Below, in pieces: positions 18,501-27,780 of a stretch of DNA of 64,000 bases. The first letter of the stretch is position 1. Every line of letters starts with the position of its first letter. The notes beneath the pieces were generated by a model. That model was not told the origin of the DNA. It did no database searches and saw only the letters and a program-made list of their open reading frames with translations. The position numbers and the translations under genes were made by a program. This DNA comes from Mesorhizobium sp. 113-3-3 (GTDB lineage Bacteria; Pseudomonadota; Alphaproteobacteria; Rhizobiales; Rhizobiaceae), in NCBI RefSeq assembly GCF_016756495.1, contig NZ_AP023243.1:6328501-6392500 (forward strand), in the 5' to 3' direction.

Positions 18501-21500
18501 CCGACGACACCGCAACCGTGACGACGGCACACGCCCAGGGACCGGACAACACGGTCTATGAGGCAGGCCTCAACCCGAACGGTTCGGACGCGGCCTCCAG
18601 CAGCGAGACCAGCACCGGTTCCTTCGCCATCTCGGCGACCGACGGCATCCAGAACATCGTCATCGGTGGCACCACCTACACCATGGCCGAGATCCAGGGC
18701 TTCAACGGCACCCAGACCATCAACACCGGCGAAGGCGTGCTCACGCTCACCGGCTACACCGGCGACGCCCATTCGGGCACGGTGGCCTACAGCTACACGC
18801 TGAGCGCAACCATCGACAATGACAGCAAGGTGCCGACCGGCAACGACAGCGTCAACGGTTCCGGCTTCAACGACAGCGTCGCGCTCACCGTCAACGGCGT
18901 CGGCGGCACCACCGCCAGCGACAATCTCATCGTCCATGTCGTCGACGACGTGCCGACGGCCCACGATGACGGCCCCTACGCGGTCGTCGAGGACGGCGTC
19001 AGCACGGTCTCGGGCGATGTGCTTGCCAATGACGCCTCCGGCGCCGATGCCCCCAAGGGCTTCGTGGCCTGGTCGGGAAGCGACGCGGCGACGATCGCCA
19101 CGCTCAACACCTACGGCTCGCTGACGCAAGGCGCCAACGGCAGCTGGAGCTACGTGCTCGACAACTCCAAGGCGGCAACCCAGGCGCTGACCTCGGGCAG
19201 CCATCTGAGCTACGACCTGCATTACACGATGACGGACGCCGACGGTGACACCTCGCCGGCAACGCTGACCATCACCATCACCGGCACCGACGACACCGCA
19301 ACCGTGACGACGGCACACGCCCAGGGACCGGACAACACGGTCTATGAGGCAGGCCTCAACCCGAACGGTTCGGACGCGGCCTCCAGCAGCGAGACCAGCA
19401 CCGGTTCCTTCGCCATCTCGGCGACCGACGGCATCCAGAACATCGTCATCGGTGGCACCACCTACACCATGGCCGAGATCCAGGGCTTCAACGGCACCCA
19501 GACCATCAACACCGGCGAAGGCGTGCTCACGCTCACCGGCTACACCGGCGACGCCCATTCGGGCACGGTGGCCTACAGCTACACGCTGAGCGCAACCATC
19601 GACAATGACAGCAAGGTGCCGACCGGCAACGACAGCGTCAACGGTTCCGGCTTCAACGACAGCGTCGCGCTCACCGTCAACGGCGTCGGCGGCACCACCG
19701 CCAGCGACAATCTCATCGTCCATGTCGTCGACGACGTGCCGACGGCCCACGATGACGGCCCCTACGCGGTCGTCGAGGACGGCGTCAGCACGGTCTCGGG
19801 CGATGTGCTTGCCAATGACGCCTCCGGCGCCGATGCCCCCAAGGGCTTCGTGGCCTGGTCGGGAAGCGACGCGGCGACGATCGCCACGCTCAACACCTAT
19901 GGCACGCTGACGCAAGGCGCCAACGGCAGCTGGAGCTACGTGCTCGACAACTCCAAGGCGGCAACCCAGGCGCTGACCTCGGCCAGCCATCTCAGCTACG
20001 ACCTGCATTACACGATGACGGACGCCGACGGCGACACCTCGCCGGCCACGCTGACCATCACCATCACCGGCACCGACGACACCGCGACGGTGACGACGGC
20101 ACAGGCTCAAGGCCCCGACAACACGGTCTTCGAGGCCGGCCTCAACCCGAACGGTTCGGACGCCGCCTCCAGCAGCGAGACGAGCACCGGCTCCTTCGCC
20201 ATCTCGGCAACCGACGGCATCAAGGACATCGTCATCGGTGGCACCACCTTCAGCATGGCCCAGATCCAGGGCTTCAACGGCACCCAGACCGTCAACACCG
20301 GCGAAGGCGTGCTCACGCTCACCGGCTACACCGGCGACGCCCATTCGGGCACGGTGGCCTACAGCTACACGCTGAGCGCAACCATCGACAATGACAGCAA
20401 GGTGCCGACCGGCAACGACAGCGTCAACGGTTCCGGCTTCAACGACAGCGTCGCGCTCACCGTCAACGGCGTCGGCGGCACCACCGCCAGCGACAATCTC
20501 ATCGTCCATGTCGTCGACGACGTGCCGACGGCCCACGATGACGGCCCCTACGCGGTCGTCGAGGACGGCGTCAGCACGGTCTCGGGCGATGTGCTTGCCA
20601 ATGACGCCTCCGGCGCCGATGCCCCCAAGGGCTTCGTGGCCTGGTCGGGAAGCGACGCGGCGACGATCGCCACGCTCAACACCTATGGCACGCTGACGCA
20701 AGGCGCCAACGGCAGCTGGAGCTACGTGCTCGACAACTCCAAGGCGGCAACCCAGGCGCTGACCTCGGCCAGCCATCTCAGCTACGACCTGCATTACACG
20801 ATGACGGACGCCGACGGCGACACCTCGCCGGCCACGCTGACCATCACCATCACCGGCACCGACGACACCGCGACGGTGACGACGGCACAGGCTCAAGGCC
20901 CCGACAACACGGTCTTCGAGGCCGGCCTCAACCCGAACGGTTCGGACGCCGCCTCCAGCAGCGAGACGAGCACCGGCTCCTTCGCCATCTCGGCAACCGA
21001 CGGCATCAAGGACATCGTCATCGGTGGCACCACCTTCAGCATGGCCCAGATCCAGGGCTTCAACGGCACCCAGACCGTCAACACCGGCGAAGGCGTGCTC
21101 ACGCTCACCGGCTACACCGGCGACGCCCATTCGGGCACGGTGGCCTACAGCTACACGCTGAGCGCAACCATCGACAATGACAGCAAGGTGCCGACCGGCA
21201 ACGACAGCGTCAACGGTTCCGGCTTCAACGACAGCGTCGCGCTCACCGTCAACGGCGTCGGCGGCACCACCGCCAGCGACAATCTCATCGTCCATGTCGT
21301 CGACGACGTGCCGACGGCCCACGATGACGGCCCCTACGCGGTCGTCGAGGACGGCGTCAGCACGGTCTCGGGCGATGTGCTTGCCAATGACGCCTCCGGC
21401 GCCGATGCCCCCAAGGGCTTCGTGGCCTGGTCGGGAAGCGACGCGGCGACGATCGCCACGCTCAACACCTATGGCACGCTGACGCAAGGCGCCAACGGCA

Positions 21501-24500
21501 GCTGGAGCTACGTGCTCGACAACTCCAAGGCGGCAACCCAGGCGCTGACCTCGGCCAGCCATCTCAGCTACGACCTGCATTACACGATGACGGACGCCGA
21601 CGGCGACACCTCGCCGGCCACGCTGACCATCACCATCACCGGCACCGACGACACCGCGACGGTGACGACGGCACAGGCTCAAGGCCCCGACAACACGGTC
21701 TTCGAGGCCGGCCTCAACCCGAACGGTTCGGACGCCGCCTCCAGCAGCGAGACGAGCACCGGCTCCTTCGCCATCTCGGCAACCGACGGCATCAAGGACA
21801 TCGTCATCGGTGGCACCACCTTCAGCATGGCCCAGATCCAGGGCTTCAACGGCACCCAGACCGTCAACACCGGCGAAGGCGTGCTCACGCTCACCGGCTA
21901 CACCGGCGACGCCCATTCGGGCACGGTGGCCTACAGCTACACGCTGAGCGCAACCATCGACAATGACAGCAAGGTGCCGACCGGCAACGACAGCGTCAAC
22001 GGTTCCGGCTTCAACGACAGCGTCGCGCTCACCGTCAACGGCATCGGCGGCACCACCGCCAGCGACACTCTCCTCGTGCATGTCGTCGACGATGTGCCGA
22101 CGGCCCATGCCGACACCGGCAACGTCAATGAAGGCGCGCTCTTGACCGTGGCGGCCGCGGCGGGCGTGCTGATCAATGACGTGGCCGGCGCCGACGGCGC
22201 CACCATCGACGGCGTGCGTGCCGCCGGCGGCAACACCACAACAGCCGTATCGGGCGGTGTCGGCACCGACATTGCCGGCCTGCACGGCACGCTGCACCTC
22301 AATGCCGACGGCTCCTACACCTATCAGTCGACGGCCAACAACATCGCCGCCAACACCACCGACGTGTTCGTCTACACCATCAAGGACGGCGACGGCGACC
22401 TATCGACGACGACACTGACCATCAACCTGACCGATGTAACCATCACAGCACCGGCCGACAGCGACGTGACGGTCAATGAAGCCGCACTGGACCTGGTAAA
22501 GGCTGGTGCCGATCTGGCGGCCGGTACAGTAACCGGCTCGCTGCCGGCCCTGATCACCGAGACCGACGCGACCAACCAGCTCAACGCCTCGGGCGGCGTC
22601 GGCACGCTTCACTACCAGCTGGTCAGTGGCGGCAACGCGGCAACCGCTGGTACCTACGGCACCATCCAGGTCAATGACGACGGCACCTATGTCTATACGC
22701 TGACCAAGCCGTTCGACACCTCACCAGACGCCAACAATGGCACCAACATCGAGAGCGCAGAGAACTTTACCTACAAGGTCACCGACGGCAACGGCAACAC
22801 CAGCACCGGAACCATCACCGTCAACATCGTCGACGATGTGCCCACGGCAAACGCCAATTCGGGCAACGTCAACGAAGGCGCGCTGCTGACCGTGACGGCC
22901 GCGGCCGGCGTGCTGGTCAATGACGTGGCCGGCGCCGATGGTTTCGCCGCCAGTGGCGGCGTGGTCGGCGTACGAGCCGCGGCCGGTGACACCACCACGG
23001 CGGTGACGACCGGCGCGGGCACCGACATTGCCGGCCTGCACGGCACGCTGCACCTCAATGCCGACGGCTCCTACACCTATCAATCGACGGCCAACAACAT
23101 CGCCGCCAACACCACCGACGTGTTCGTCTACACCATCAAGGACGGCGACGGCGACTTGTCGACGACGACGCTGACCATCAACCTCACCGACGCAGGCCTC
23201 GTCGCTCCCGCCGACAATGACGTGACCGTCAACGAAGCCGCCCTCGACACCACGACATCGGGTGCCGACCTCGCGCACGGCACGGTCACCGGCTCGCTGC
23301 CCAGTTCGACCGCCGAGACCGATGCCTCAAACCAGCTCAACGCCTCGGGTGGCGTCGGCGCGCTGACCTATACCGCCCAGACCATCGTCGGCACCTACGG
23401 CACGATCCACATCAACACCGATGGCAGCTATGTCTACACGCTGACGAGCAACTATCTGAATGCGACGGCGAACAATGGCGTCCAGACCATTTCCGGCCTG
23501 GAGAACTTCACCTACACGGTGACCGACAGCGTCGGCAACACCGCCACCGGTTCCATCACCGTCAACATCATCGACGACGTTCCGACGCTCGGGGCCTTCA
23601 CCGCTGCCACGATCCCGAACGAGATCGGATCCGTCGCCGGTCCGTTCTCACTGGTCCCGGGCGCAGACGGTATCGACCATTTCAGCATTACGGGGCCTGC
23701 GATCACGGGGATCACTTACAGCACGACAGTCGCAGCCGACGGCACGACGGTCCTGCACGGAAAGTCGGGGGTGACGGAGGTCTTCTCCCTCACCGTGAAG
23801 CCGGACGGAACGTATCAGTTCGATCTCGTCACGCCGCAGGCATCGACCGTGGTCACTTCAAGCCTGGCCAACCTGGCCTCAGGCAACAACAACTGGACGG
23901 AATTGGCAGACGGCAGCATCGAGTTTTCTTCGCCGGGCAGTGTCAATTCGTCCACGCAAGGCTTCGGCGTCGGCAACAATTTCCTGAACAGTGGTGAAAC
24001 CTTCACCATGGAGTTCCATACCGCCGGAACCGGAGTGGGTGTCGACAACACACCCGCGAGCAATCCAAACTTCGTCGACGCCGTCAATTTCACCGTGAAT
24101 TCGGCCAATGCAGGCGATGCGGTCACGTGGACGGCCACCGACACGGTGCACAACGTCACACAATCTGGAACGGCTTTCGTCGACGCCTCGGGAACACATC
24201 TGCTGATCGACCCGACGATCTCGTTCAACCAGCTTGTCGTCACAGGAGCCACCTCCGGCGAGTCCATGCGACTGACCGCGGCGGCGGTGACGCAGACCAT
24301 CCTGCCGTCAGACCTGAACCTGCAATTCCAGGTTACGGCCACGGACAAGGATGGAGACACCACCGGCGCGCAGTCTCTGAATGTTCACGTGGTGGCAGGG
24401 GACTCATCGGGCAACTTCACCCTTACGGGCACGGCCGGCAACGATGTGATAGCCTCGAGCACACATACAGACACGATGACAGGCGGAGCCGGCGCCGACA

Positions 24501-25843
24501 TTTTCATCATCGGGACCGGCGAATCGACCCCAGTCATAGGCGGAGCCGGCAATGCCGGCACGATCTCCGGCTATGACATCATCACCGACTTCGTGGCCGG
24601 GACCGACAAACTGACCCTGCCCGGCACGCTGGTGGCCGCCACTGCCGGCCTCGTCGACGGCGCGGGAGATTCCGTCCTGACAATCGGTGGAGACACGGTC
24701 GAGTCCCATTCGGTCACGAACGGCATCGCCAGTTTCTTCGGCACCGATGCCGGCACCTCGCCCCTGGCGATCACCACGACATCGGGCGTGGCCGCGGCGG
24801 TCCAGTATCTCATGGGCACCGACATCGGCAATGCAGGCGCAACGCTCGCATTCACGGCAACGATCTCCGGGGTCAATCACACCTATGTCTATACCCAGAC
24901 AACCACCAATGCCGGCGTGGGAGCGCTGGTCGATCTTCAGGGGGTCACGGTCGCGAACCTCAACACCTTGATCGGTGGATCTGTCGATCCCGTCATCCTC
25001 GATCTGAACCACAATGGCTTCACCTTCTCCGATGTCAGCCATGGCGTTCAGTTCGACATGAACGGCGACGGCACCAAGGAGCAACTGGCCTGGAACACGT
25101 CGAAGGACGGCATGCTGGCGGTCGATCTCAACCATGACGGCAAGATCGACGACGGCACCGAACTGTTCACGCCGAACTTCGGTGGCGGGCATTTCGCCAG
25201 CGGGGCGGCCGCACTGGCTTCGCTCGACAGCAACCATGACGGCGTCATCGATCACAACGACGCGGCGTACAGCAGCCTGCTGATCTGGAAGGACGGCAAT
25301 GCCAATGGCACCAGCGACGCCGGAGAACTGTCGAGCCTTGCCGACAACGGGGTTGCCTCCATCAGCACGGCAGCGCACCCGGCTGTCGGCGAAATCGACG
25401 GGCAGGCCGTGACCGGCAACGGCACCTTCCAGATGGCCGACGGCACGACCGGCAACTACGTGGAGGTGGAACTCGATACATCGCTGGTTGCCCCGGCGCA
25501 GCCGTCGGTGGCCTCCGATGGTACCAGGACATTCGCCATCGGCTCGCTCGAAGTCGCCGATCTGATCGCCGACTTCCACGACGGCGCCAATGGCGACAAG
25601 ATCGATCTCTCCGCGCTGCTGAAAGGCCTGGCCGGCGTCACCGATCTCGAAGCCGGCGGCTTTGTGGAGATCTCGCAGTCTTCCGCCAATGCGGCGAATG
25701 CCGAAGTCAAGGTCGACACAAATGGCGGTGGCGACAACTACCATACGGTCGCCGTGCTGGAGAACTATACGTTCCACAGCGCTGCCGAAGCGGTGAAAAT
25801 ACTTTACGATGACAGCCACGGCACCAAGACGGACGTGGCCTAA
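15503..25843 (+). CDS. Giant LapA-like type I secreted adhesin with VCBS/T1SS-143 repeats
   Basis: About 3446 residues from ATG 15503, seven bases after GGAGGGG; an in-frame TTG at 15497 is a poorer start. Residues 1-110 are Ala/Pro-rich. Residues about 75-200 match the retention-type module of secreted biofilm adhesins (VVKLP, DGALNVPTFIIGDVEVPRVAL, AGGDFSVP, LLPPTDLAF). A first T1SS-143 repeat lies near 250-350. Residues 626-2197 hold six 262-residue tandem repeats, each a VCBS/cadherin-like part (DDVPTAHDDG) plus a T1SS-143 part. Two diverged ~248-residue repeats follow, then degenerate RTX sequence (GGAGADIFI), three EF-hand-like loops (DLNHDGKIDDGTE, DSNHDGVIDHND, DGNANGTSDAGE) and a C-terminal secretion signal. 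It should be held in the outer membrane and released by the adjacent LapG-like protease. Confidence 0.9.
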   Translation: MTTSNDLDTVSHSWDEHSEHNGLQAQIQVAEASAQKPAPAAAEPVPVDVGSGTPVKPEAPAEAKAPAATAPHEYVADASNVVKLPANVSIDNIKVDGHNLVLEQADGSVIVIKDGALNVPTFIIGDVEVPRVALIAALEASHVDVAFGADGSISAGPGGSPASAGGDFSVPPGGIGDGFGLSALLPPTDLAFGQPEHRELFPSLIDRPVSVVATSLLTPDQAASETGLNGGPSQSPGSDAPSNAETSGVGSITVDAPDGIGSIVINGVAVTAAGQQIPGQFGYITILSFDPNTGHIDYDYTVTQSVTHPDQTTGFDPNDTVPDNFSVTVTDVDGDSASTTFAVAIVDDVPTAVADTDSITEGGTVNGNVIAGLGSDGNPAGADTKGADGASVSGVTGAGATTVVGGDFHVVGQYGTLTLSPDGTYSYVANANINNASPVTDTFTYTLKDGDGDTSQTTLKITISDGIDPSVLTNAVITVDEAGLGTVNATGSAAATNVEDGSGTVSFHAGSDNITGVAFTSVAGITADVNGVAGADIVWTLVGPTQITGSINGVDAIHIDLVASSLPILAGTDGSATVNVTLLDNFPHPDAGGQNVINLTGINVVATDTDGSQASATVQINVVDDVPTAHDDGPYAVVEDGVSTVSGDVLANDASGADAPKGFVAWSGSDAATIATLNTYGSLTQGANGSWSYVLDNSKAATQALTSGSHLSYDLHYTMTDADGDTSPATLTITITGTDDTATVTTAHAQGPDNTVYEAGLNPNGSDAASSSETSTGSFAISATDGIQNIVIGGTTYTMAEIQGFNGTQTINTGEGVLTLTGYTGDAHSGTVAYSYTLSATIDNDSKVPTGNDSVNGSGFNDSVALTVNGVGGTTASDNLIVHVVDDVPTAHDDGPYAVVEDGVSTVSGDVLANDASGADAPKGFVAWSGSDAATIATLNTYGSLTQGANGSWSYVLDNSKAATQALTSGSHLSYDLHYTMTDADGDTSPATLTITITGTDDTATVTTAHAQGPDNTVYEAGLNPNGSDAASSSETSTGSFAISATDGIQNIVIGGTTYTMAEIQGFNGTQTINTGEGVLTLTGYTGDAHSGTVAYSYTLSATIDNDSKVPTGNDSVNGSGFNDSVALTVNGVGGTTASDNLIVHVVDDVPTAHDDGPYAVVEDGVSTVSGDVLANDASGADAPKGFVAWSGSDAATIATLNTYGSLTQGANGSWSYVLDNSKAATQALTSGSHLSYDLHYTMTDADGDTSPATLTITITGTDDTATVTTAHAQGPDNTVYEAGLNPNGSDAASSSETSTGSFAISATDGIQNIVIGGTTYTMAEIQGFNGTQTINTGEGVLTLTGYTGDAHSGTVAYSYTLSATIDNDSKVPTGNDSVNGSGFNDSVALTVNGVGGTTASDNLIVHVVDDVPTAHDDGPYAVVEDGVSTVSGDVLANDASGADAPKGFVAWSGSDAATIATLNTYGTLTQGANGSWSYVLDNSKAATQALTSASHLSYDLHYTMTDADGDTSPATLTITITGTDDTATVTTAQAQGPDNTVFEAGLNPNGSDAASSSETSTGSFAISATDGIKDIVIGGTTFSMAQIQGFNGTQTVNTGEGVLTLTGYTGDAHSGTVAYSYTLSATIDNDSKVPTGNDSVNGSGFNDSVALTVNGVGGTTASDNLIVHVVDDVPTAHDDGPYAVVEDGVSTVSGDVLANDASGADAPKGFVAWSGSDAATIATLNTYGTLTQGANGSWSYVLDNSKAATQALTSASHLSYDLHYTMTDADGDTSPATLTITITGTDDTATVTTAQAQGPDNTVFEAGLNPNGSDAASSSETSTGSFAISATDGIKDIVIGGTTFSMAQIQGFNGTQTVNTGEGVLTLTGYTGDAHSGTVAYSYTLSATIDNDSKVPTGNDSVNGSGFNDSVALTVNGVGGTTASDNLIVHVVDDVPTAHDDGPYAVVEDGVSTVSGDVLANDASGADAPKGFVAWSGSDAATIATLNTYGTLTQGANGSWSYVLDNSKAATQALTSASHLSYDLHYTMTDADGDTSPATLTITITGTDDTATVTTAQAQGPDNTVFEAGLNPNGSDAASSSETSTGSFAISATDGIKDIVIGGTTFSMAQIQGFNGTQTVNTGEGVLTLTGYTGDAHSGTVAYSYTLSATIDNDSKVPTGNDSVNGSGFNDSVALTVNGIGGTTASDTLLVHVVDDVPTAHADTGNVNEGALLTVAAAAGVLINDVAGADGATIDGVRAAGGNTTTAVSGGVGTDIAGLHGTLHLNADGSYTYQSTANNIAANTTDVFVYTIKDGDGDLSTTTLTINLTDVTITAPADSDVTVNEAALDLVKAGADLAAGTVTGSLPALITETDATNQLNASGGVGTLHYQLVSGGNAATAGTYGTIQVNDDGTYVYTLTKPFDTSPDANNGTNIESAENFTYKVTDGNGNTSTGTITVNIVDDVPTANANSGNVNEGALLTVTAAAGVLVNDVAGADGFAASGGVVGVRAAAGDTTTAVTTGAGTDIAGLHGTLHLNADGSYTYQSTANNIAANTTDVFVYTIKDGDGDLSTTTLTINLTDAGLVAPADNDVTVNEAALDTTTSGADLAHGTVTGSLPSSTAETDASNQLNASGGVGALTYTAQTIVGTYGTIHINTDGSYVYTLTSNYLNATANNGVQTISGLENFTYTVTDSVGNTATGSITVNIIDDVPTLGAFTAATIPNEIGSVAGPFSLVPGADGIDHFSITGPAITGITYSTTVAADGTTVLHGKSGVTEVFSLTVKPDGTYQFDLVTPQASTVVTSSLANLASGNNNWTELADGSIEFSSPGSVNSSTQGFGVGNNFLNSGETFTMEFHTAGTGVGVDNTPASNPNFVDAVNFTVNSANAGDAVTWTATDTVHNVTQSGTAFVDASGTHLLIDPTISFNQLVVTGATSGESMRLTAAAVTQTILPSDLNLQFQVTATDKDGDTTGAQSLNVHVVAGDSSGNFTLTGTAGNDVIASSTHTDTMTGGAGADIFIIGTGESTPVIGGAGNAGTISGYDIITDFVAGTDKLTLPGTLVAATAGLVDGAGDSVLTIGGDTVESHSVTNGIASFFGTDAGTSPLAITTTSGVAAAVQYLMGTDIGNAGATLAFTATISGVNHTYVYTQTTTNAGVGALVDLQGVTVANLNTLIGGSVDPVILDLNHNGFTFSDVSHGVQFDMNGDGTKEQLAWNTSKDGMLAVDLNHDGKIDDGTELFTPNFGGGHFASGAAALASLDSNHDGVIDHNDAAYSSLLIWKDGNANGTSDAGELSSLADNGVASISTAAHPAVGEIDGQAVTGNGTFQMADGTTGNYVEVELDTSLVAPAQPSVASDGTRTFAIGSLEVADLIADFHDGANGDKIDLSALLKGLAGVTDLEAGGFVEISQSSANAANAEVKVDTNGGGDNYHTVAVLENYTFHSAAEAVKILYDDSHGTKTDVA
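17378..22093 (+). repeat. Six tandem 786-bp repeats inside the adhesin gene
   Basis: Copies start at 17378, 18164, 18950, 19736, 20522 and 21308, each exactly 786 bp (262 codons). Copies 1-3 share one version (TYGSLTQ, HAQGPDNTVYEAG, TTYTMAEIQ). Copies 4-6 share a second version (TYGTLTQ, QAQGPDNTVFEAG, TTFSMAQIQ). Within each block the DNA looks almost identical; the main differences are at the outer edges of copies 1 and 6. This points to recent amplification or gene conversion, and copy number is likely to vary between strains. Confidence 0.95.
22094..23578 (+). repeat. Two diverged ~745-bp repeats of a second type
   Basis: Copies 22094-22837 and 22838-23578 encode about 248 and 247 residues. 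Both start with VPTA..NVNEGALLTV and share GTDIAGLHGTLHLNADGSY and the KDGDGDLSTTTLTINLTD block, yet differ at many positions between these blocks. This repeat family differs from the 786-bp one but has the same two-domain plan. Confidence 0.8.
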
Positions 25844-25860
25844 GGGGCGAAAGGGACGAG

Positions 25861-26238
25861 GTGACGAGCATGAACAGAGTTTTGCGTGTGGCTTTCGGGG
25901 CCGGGCTGCTGTCGATTGTTGCGACGGGGCTTGAAGCCGCCGACATCATCGAAGGTCCGACGGGCGACTATTGCCGCGTCGTGGGCACGTCCAACCTGGT
26001 GCTGAACGACGACATCGTCGATCTCAAGCAGCAGGTGGTGAAGCTGATGGACGAATCCGTTGCCGTCGCCAACAGTTCGGAATGGATCAATTCATCCCGG
26101 CCCGCCTTCGTCTGGGCTTCGGAAGCCAAGGTCGCCTGCGGCATGGCCTATGGCTATCTGAAGACGAACTACAAGGACGAAGACACGCTCAACAAATGCG
26201 AGTGTTTCCACGACCGCATGGTCGAGTACATGCACTGA
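25861..26238 (+). CDS. Small secreted protein downstream of the adhesin
   Basis: 125 residues from GTG 25861; ATG 25870 is an equally good start. A signal peptide is clear (hydrophobic run up to about residue 26, ending LEAAD). The mature part of about 100 residues is helical and contains four Cys (DYCRVV, KVACGM, NKCECFHD), which could pair in the periplasm. It begins 17 bp after the adhesin stop and is probably co-transcribed. No family recognised. A role in adhesin folding, retention or release is conceivable but rests only on position. Confidence 0.6.
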   Translation: MTSMNRVLRVAFGAGLLSIVATGLEAADIIEGPTGDYCRVVGTSNLVLNDDIVDLKQQVVKLMDESVAVANSSEWINSSRPAFVWASEAKVACGMAYGYLKTNYKDEDTLNKCECFHDRMVEYMH

Positions 26239-26562
26239 CCGGATGGGCCACGCCTGTTGGCCATCATGACACCAGACGGATCAATTTCATGGGCGATCGC
26301 CGCAACGATCGCTCTGCCCAGTCTTGATCTGTCCGCCGCGCGGGCTGGCGCCAACTGGCTGGGCCTTCCGATTGCCGGCACCGCGTGTTCACGCCCGGGC
26401 CACGACATGACATGCTGCCAACTATCGCACCGCCAGGCGCGTCAAGGCGCCTGCTCCCGGCTTTCGAGGCTAAAGAACAGCAAGACGGCGCGCCAACTCC
26501 GCCGTAACATGAATTGAGGACCAGACCGGGAAATATCCGGCGGCAGACGGGGTGGAGCAATC
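26239..26562. other. Intergenic region after the adhesin unit
   Basis: 324 bp. An imperfect hairpin (GGCCA, 7 nt, TGGCC at 26246-26262) lies just after the small secreted gene and could end its transcript, although no T-run follows. The short open frames here have no coding character. Nothing else is recognised. Confidence 0.4.
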
Positions 26563-27762
26563 ATGGAAGCTGTCCGGCAGGGCCGCAGTCCGCAGATCTG
26601 GGCAGTCGCCCTGGCGCTCGCCATGCCGTTGTCGGGATGCCAGTCGAAGGGCGGCGTTTCCGAAGTGCTCGATCCCGCGGCGGTCGCCGCGCCCGCAGGG
26701 CAGAATGGCGCCGCCAACGCCGGTCCGGCTCAGGCGAGCCAGTCGCTCGGCACCGGTTCGGCCAAAGTCACGATGCTGCTGCCACTGTCCGCCTCCGGGA
26801 CGTCAGGGGAAACCGGCCGGAAGATGCTCGACGGCGCCAAGCTGGCGATGGCGGATATCGGCAATGGATTGCTGACGCTGACGATAGAGGACACGAAAGG
26901 CGACAGCGCTCAGGCCGGCAAACTGGCCGTGCAGGCCATCACGACGGGATCCAAGGTCGTCATCGGTCCGACCGAACTGTCGGCGGCCCAGCATATCGCC
27001 ACGCTGTCCGGCTCGAAACGGCCACCGGTTCTGGCGCTTGCCGACAATTTCGCCGGTAGCGCCGGGGTTTATGCCGTGCGCCTCAGCGAAGCCGACAGCG
27101 CCGCGGCGGGCGCTGCGGGGCTCGCCGCGAAAGGTCGCAAGAAGTTCGTCTTGCTTGTGGCGGAAGGCTCGAACGCCAGCGCCGTGGAGAAGCGGGTGGC
27201 GAACGGCCTCAGCATCTATGGCGCGACGCTCGCGGTCACCCTGCCCTATTCGGCCGGCGACGGTGGCGCCAGGGCGGTCGACCAGATGGGCTCGCTCGTC
27301 GACGCTCCCGACGCGGTCATTGTCGCCAGCGGCGACTCCAGCCCCGCGCCCGTGCTTGCCGCCCTCAAATCAAAGGGCATTCCGGGGAAGGCGGTTTCAG
27401 TCGTCGGAACCGACCGTTGGCTGGAGCGCCCGATGGATCCATTGTTCGAGGGGGCATACATCGCCACGCTCGATCAAAGCGAAACCGGACCGATCGCCGA
27501 CCGCTTCAGGACGACATACAACTACCCTGCCGACGTCAATGTGGCCTATGCCTATGATATGGTTGCCCTGACGGCAGGGATTGCCAGCGCGGTCGGACCC
27601 GACGGCTTCAGCAAACAGACCCTCGAAAATCCGAACGGGTTTCGCGGATCGACGGGTTTGTTCCGGTTTCGGGCTGACGGATCCAGTCAAAGGTCGATGC
27701 CATTCTATCGGATAGAAAAGGGTGCGCTCAAACTGTTTGCCAAATCGACGTCGGGTTTCTGA
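26563..27762 (+). CDS. Periplasmic-binding-like lipoprotein (penicillin-binding protein activator / LivJ-like)
   Basis: 399 residues. A lipoprotein signal ends in LSGC (Cys at about residue 27). After an Ala/Gly-rich linker (about 30-65), a type 1 periplasmic binding fold starts at KVTMLLPLSASGTSGETGRKMLDGAKLAM (pattern quoted in part). It continues with KVVIGPTELSAAQ, KFVLLVAEGS and NVAYAYDMVALTAGIA. This domain occurs in branched-chain amino acid binding proteins and in LpoA-like activators of penicillin-binding proteins. As no ABC transporter genes are adjacent and the protein is lipid-anchored, the activator-like role is somewhat more likely. Ligand unknown. Confidence 0.75.
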   Translation: MEAVRQGRSPQIWAVALALAMPLSGCQSKGGVSEVLDPAAVAAPAGQNGAANAGPAQASQSLGTGSAKVTMLLPLSASGTSGETGRKMLDGAKLAMADIGNGLLTLTIEDTKGDSAQAGKLAVQAITTGSKVVIGPTELSAAQHIATLSGSKRPPVLALADNFAGSAGVYAVRLSEADSAAAGAAGLAAKGRKKFVLLVAEGSNASAVEKRVANGLSIYGATLAVTLPYSAGDGGARAVDQMGSLVDAPDAVIVASGDSSPAPVLAALKSKGIPGKAVSVVGTDRWLERPMDPLFEGAYIATLDQSETGPIADRFRTTYNYPADVNVAYAYDMVALTAGIASAVGPDGFSKQTLENPNGFRGSTGLFRFRADGSSQRSMPFYRIEKGALKLFAKSTSGF

Positions 27763-27780
27763 CCGGCCGCCGGCAGGACC

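Noticed and set aside
17378..22093. CRISPR-like reading of the regular repeats
   Set aside because: The unit is 786 bp, fully coding and without spacers.
17033..22297. A 1754-codon open frame on the minus strand across the adhesin repeats
   Set aside because: It only mirrors the codon bias and 786-bp periodicity of the plus-strand adhesin; its translation is a low-complexity Arg/Val/Asp/Gly repeat with no domain.
26257..26517. An 86-codon frame after the adhesin unit
   Set aside because: No ribosome binding site, odd composition and no recognisable sequence.
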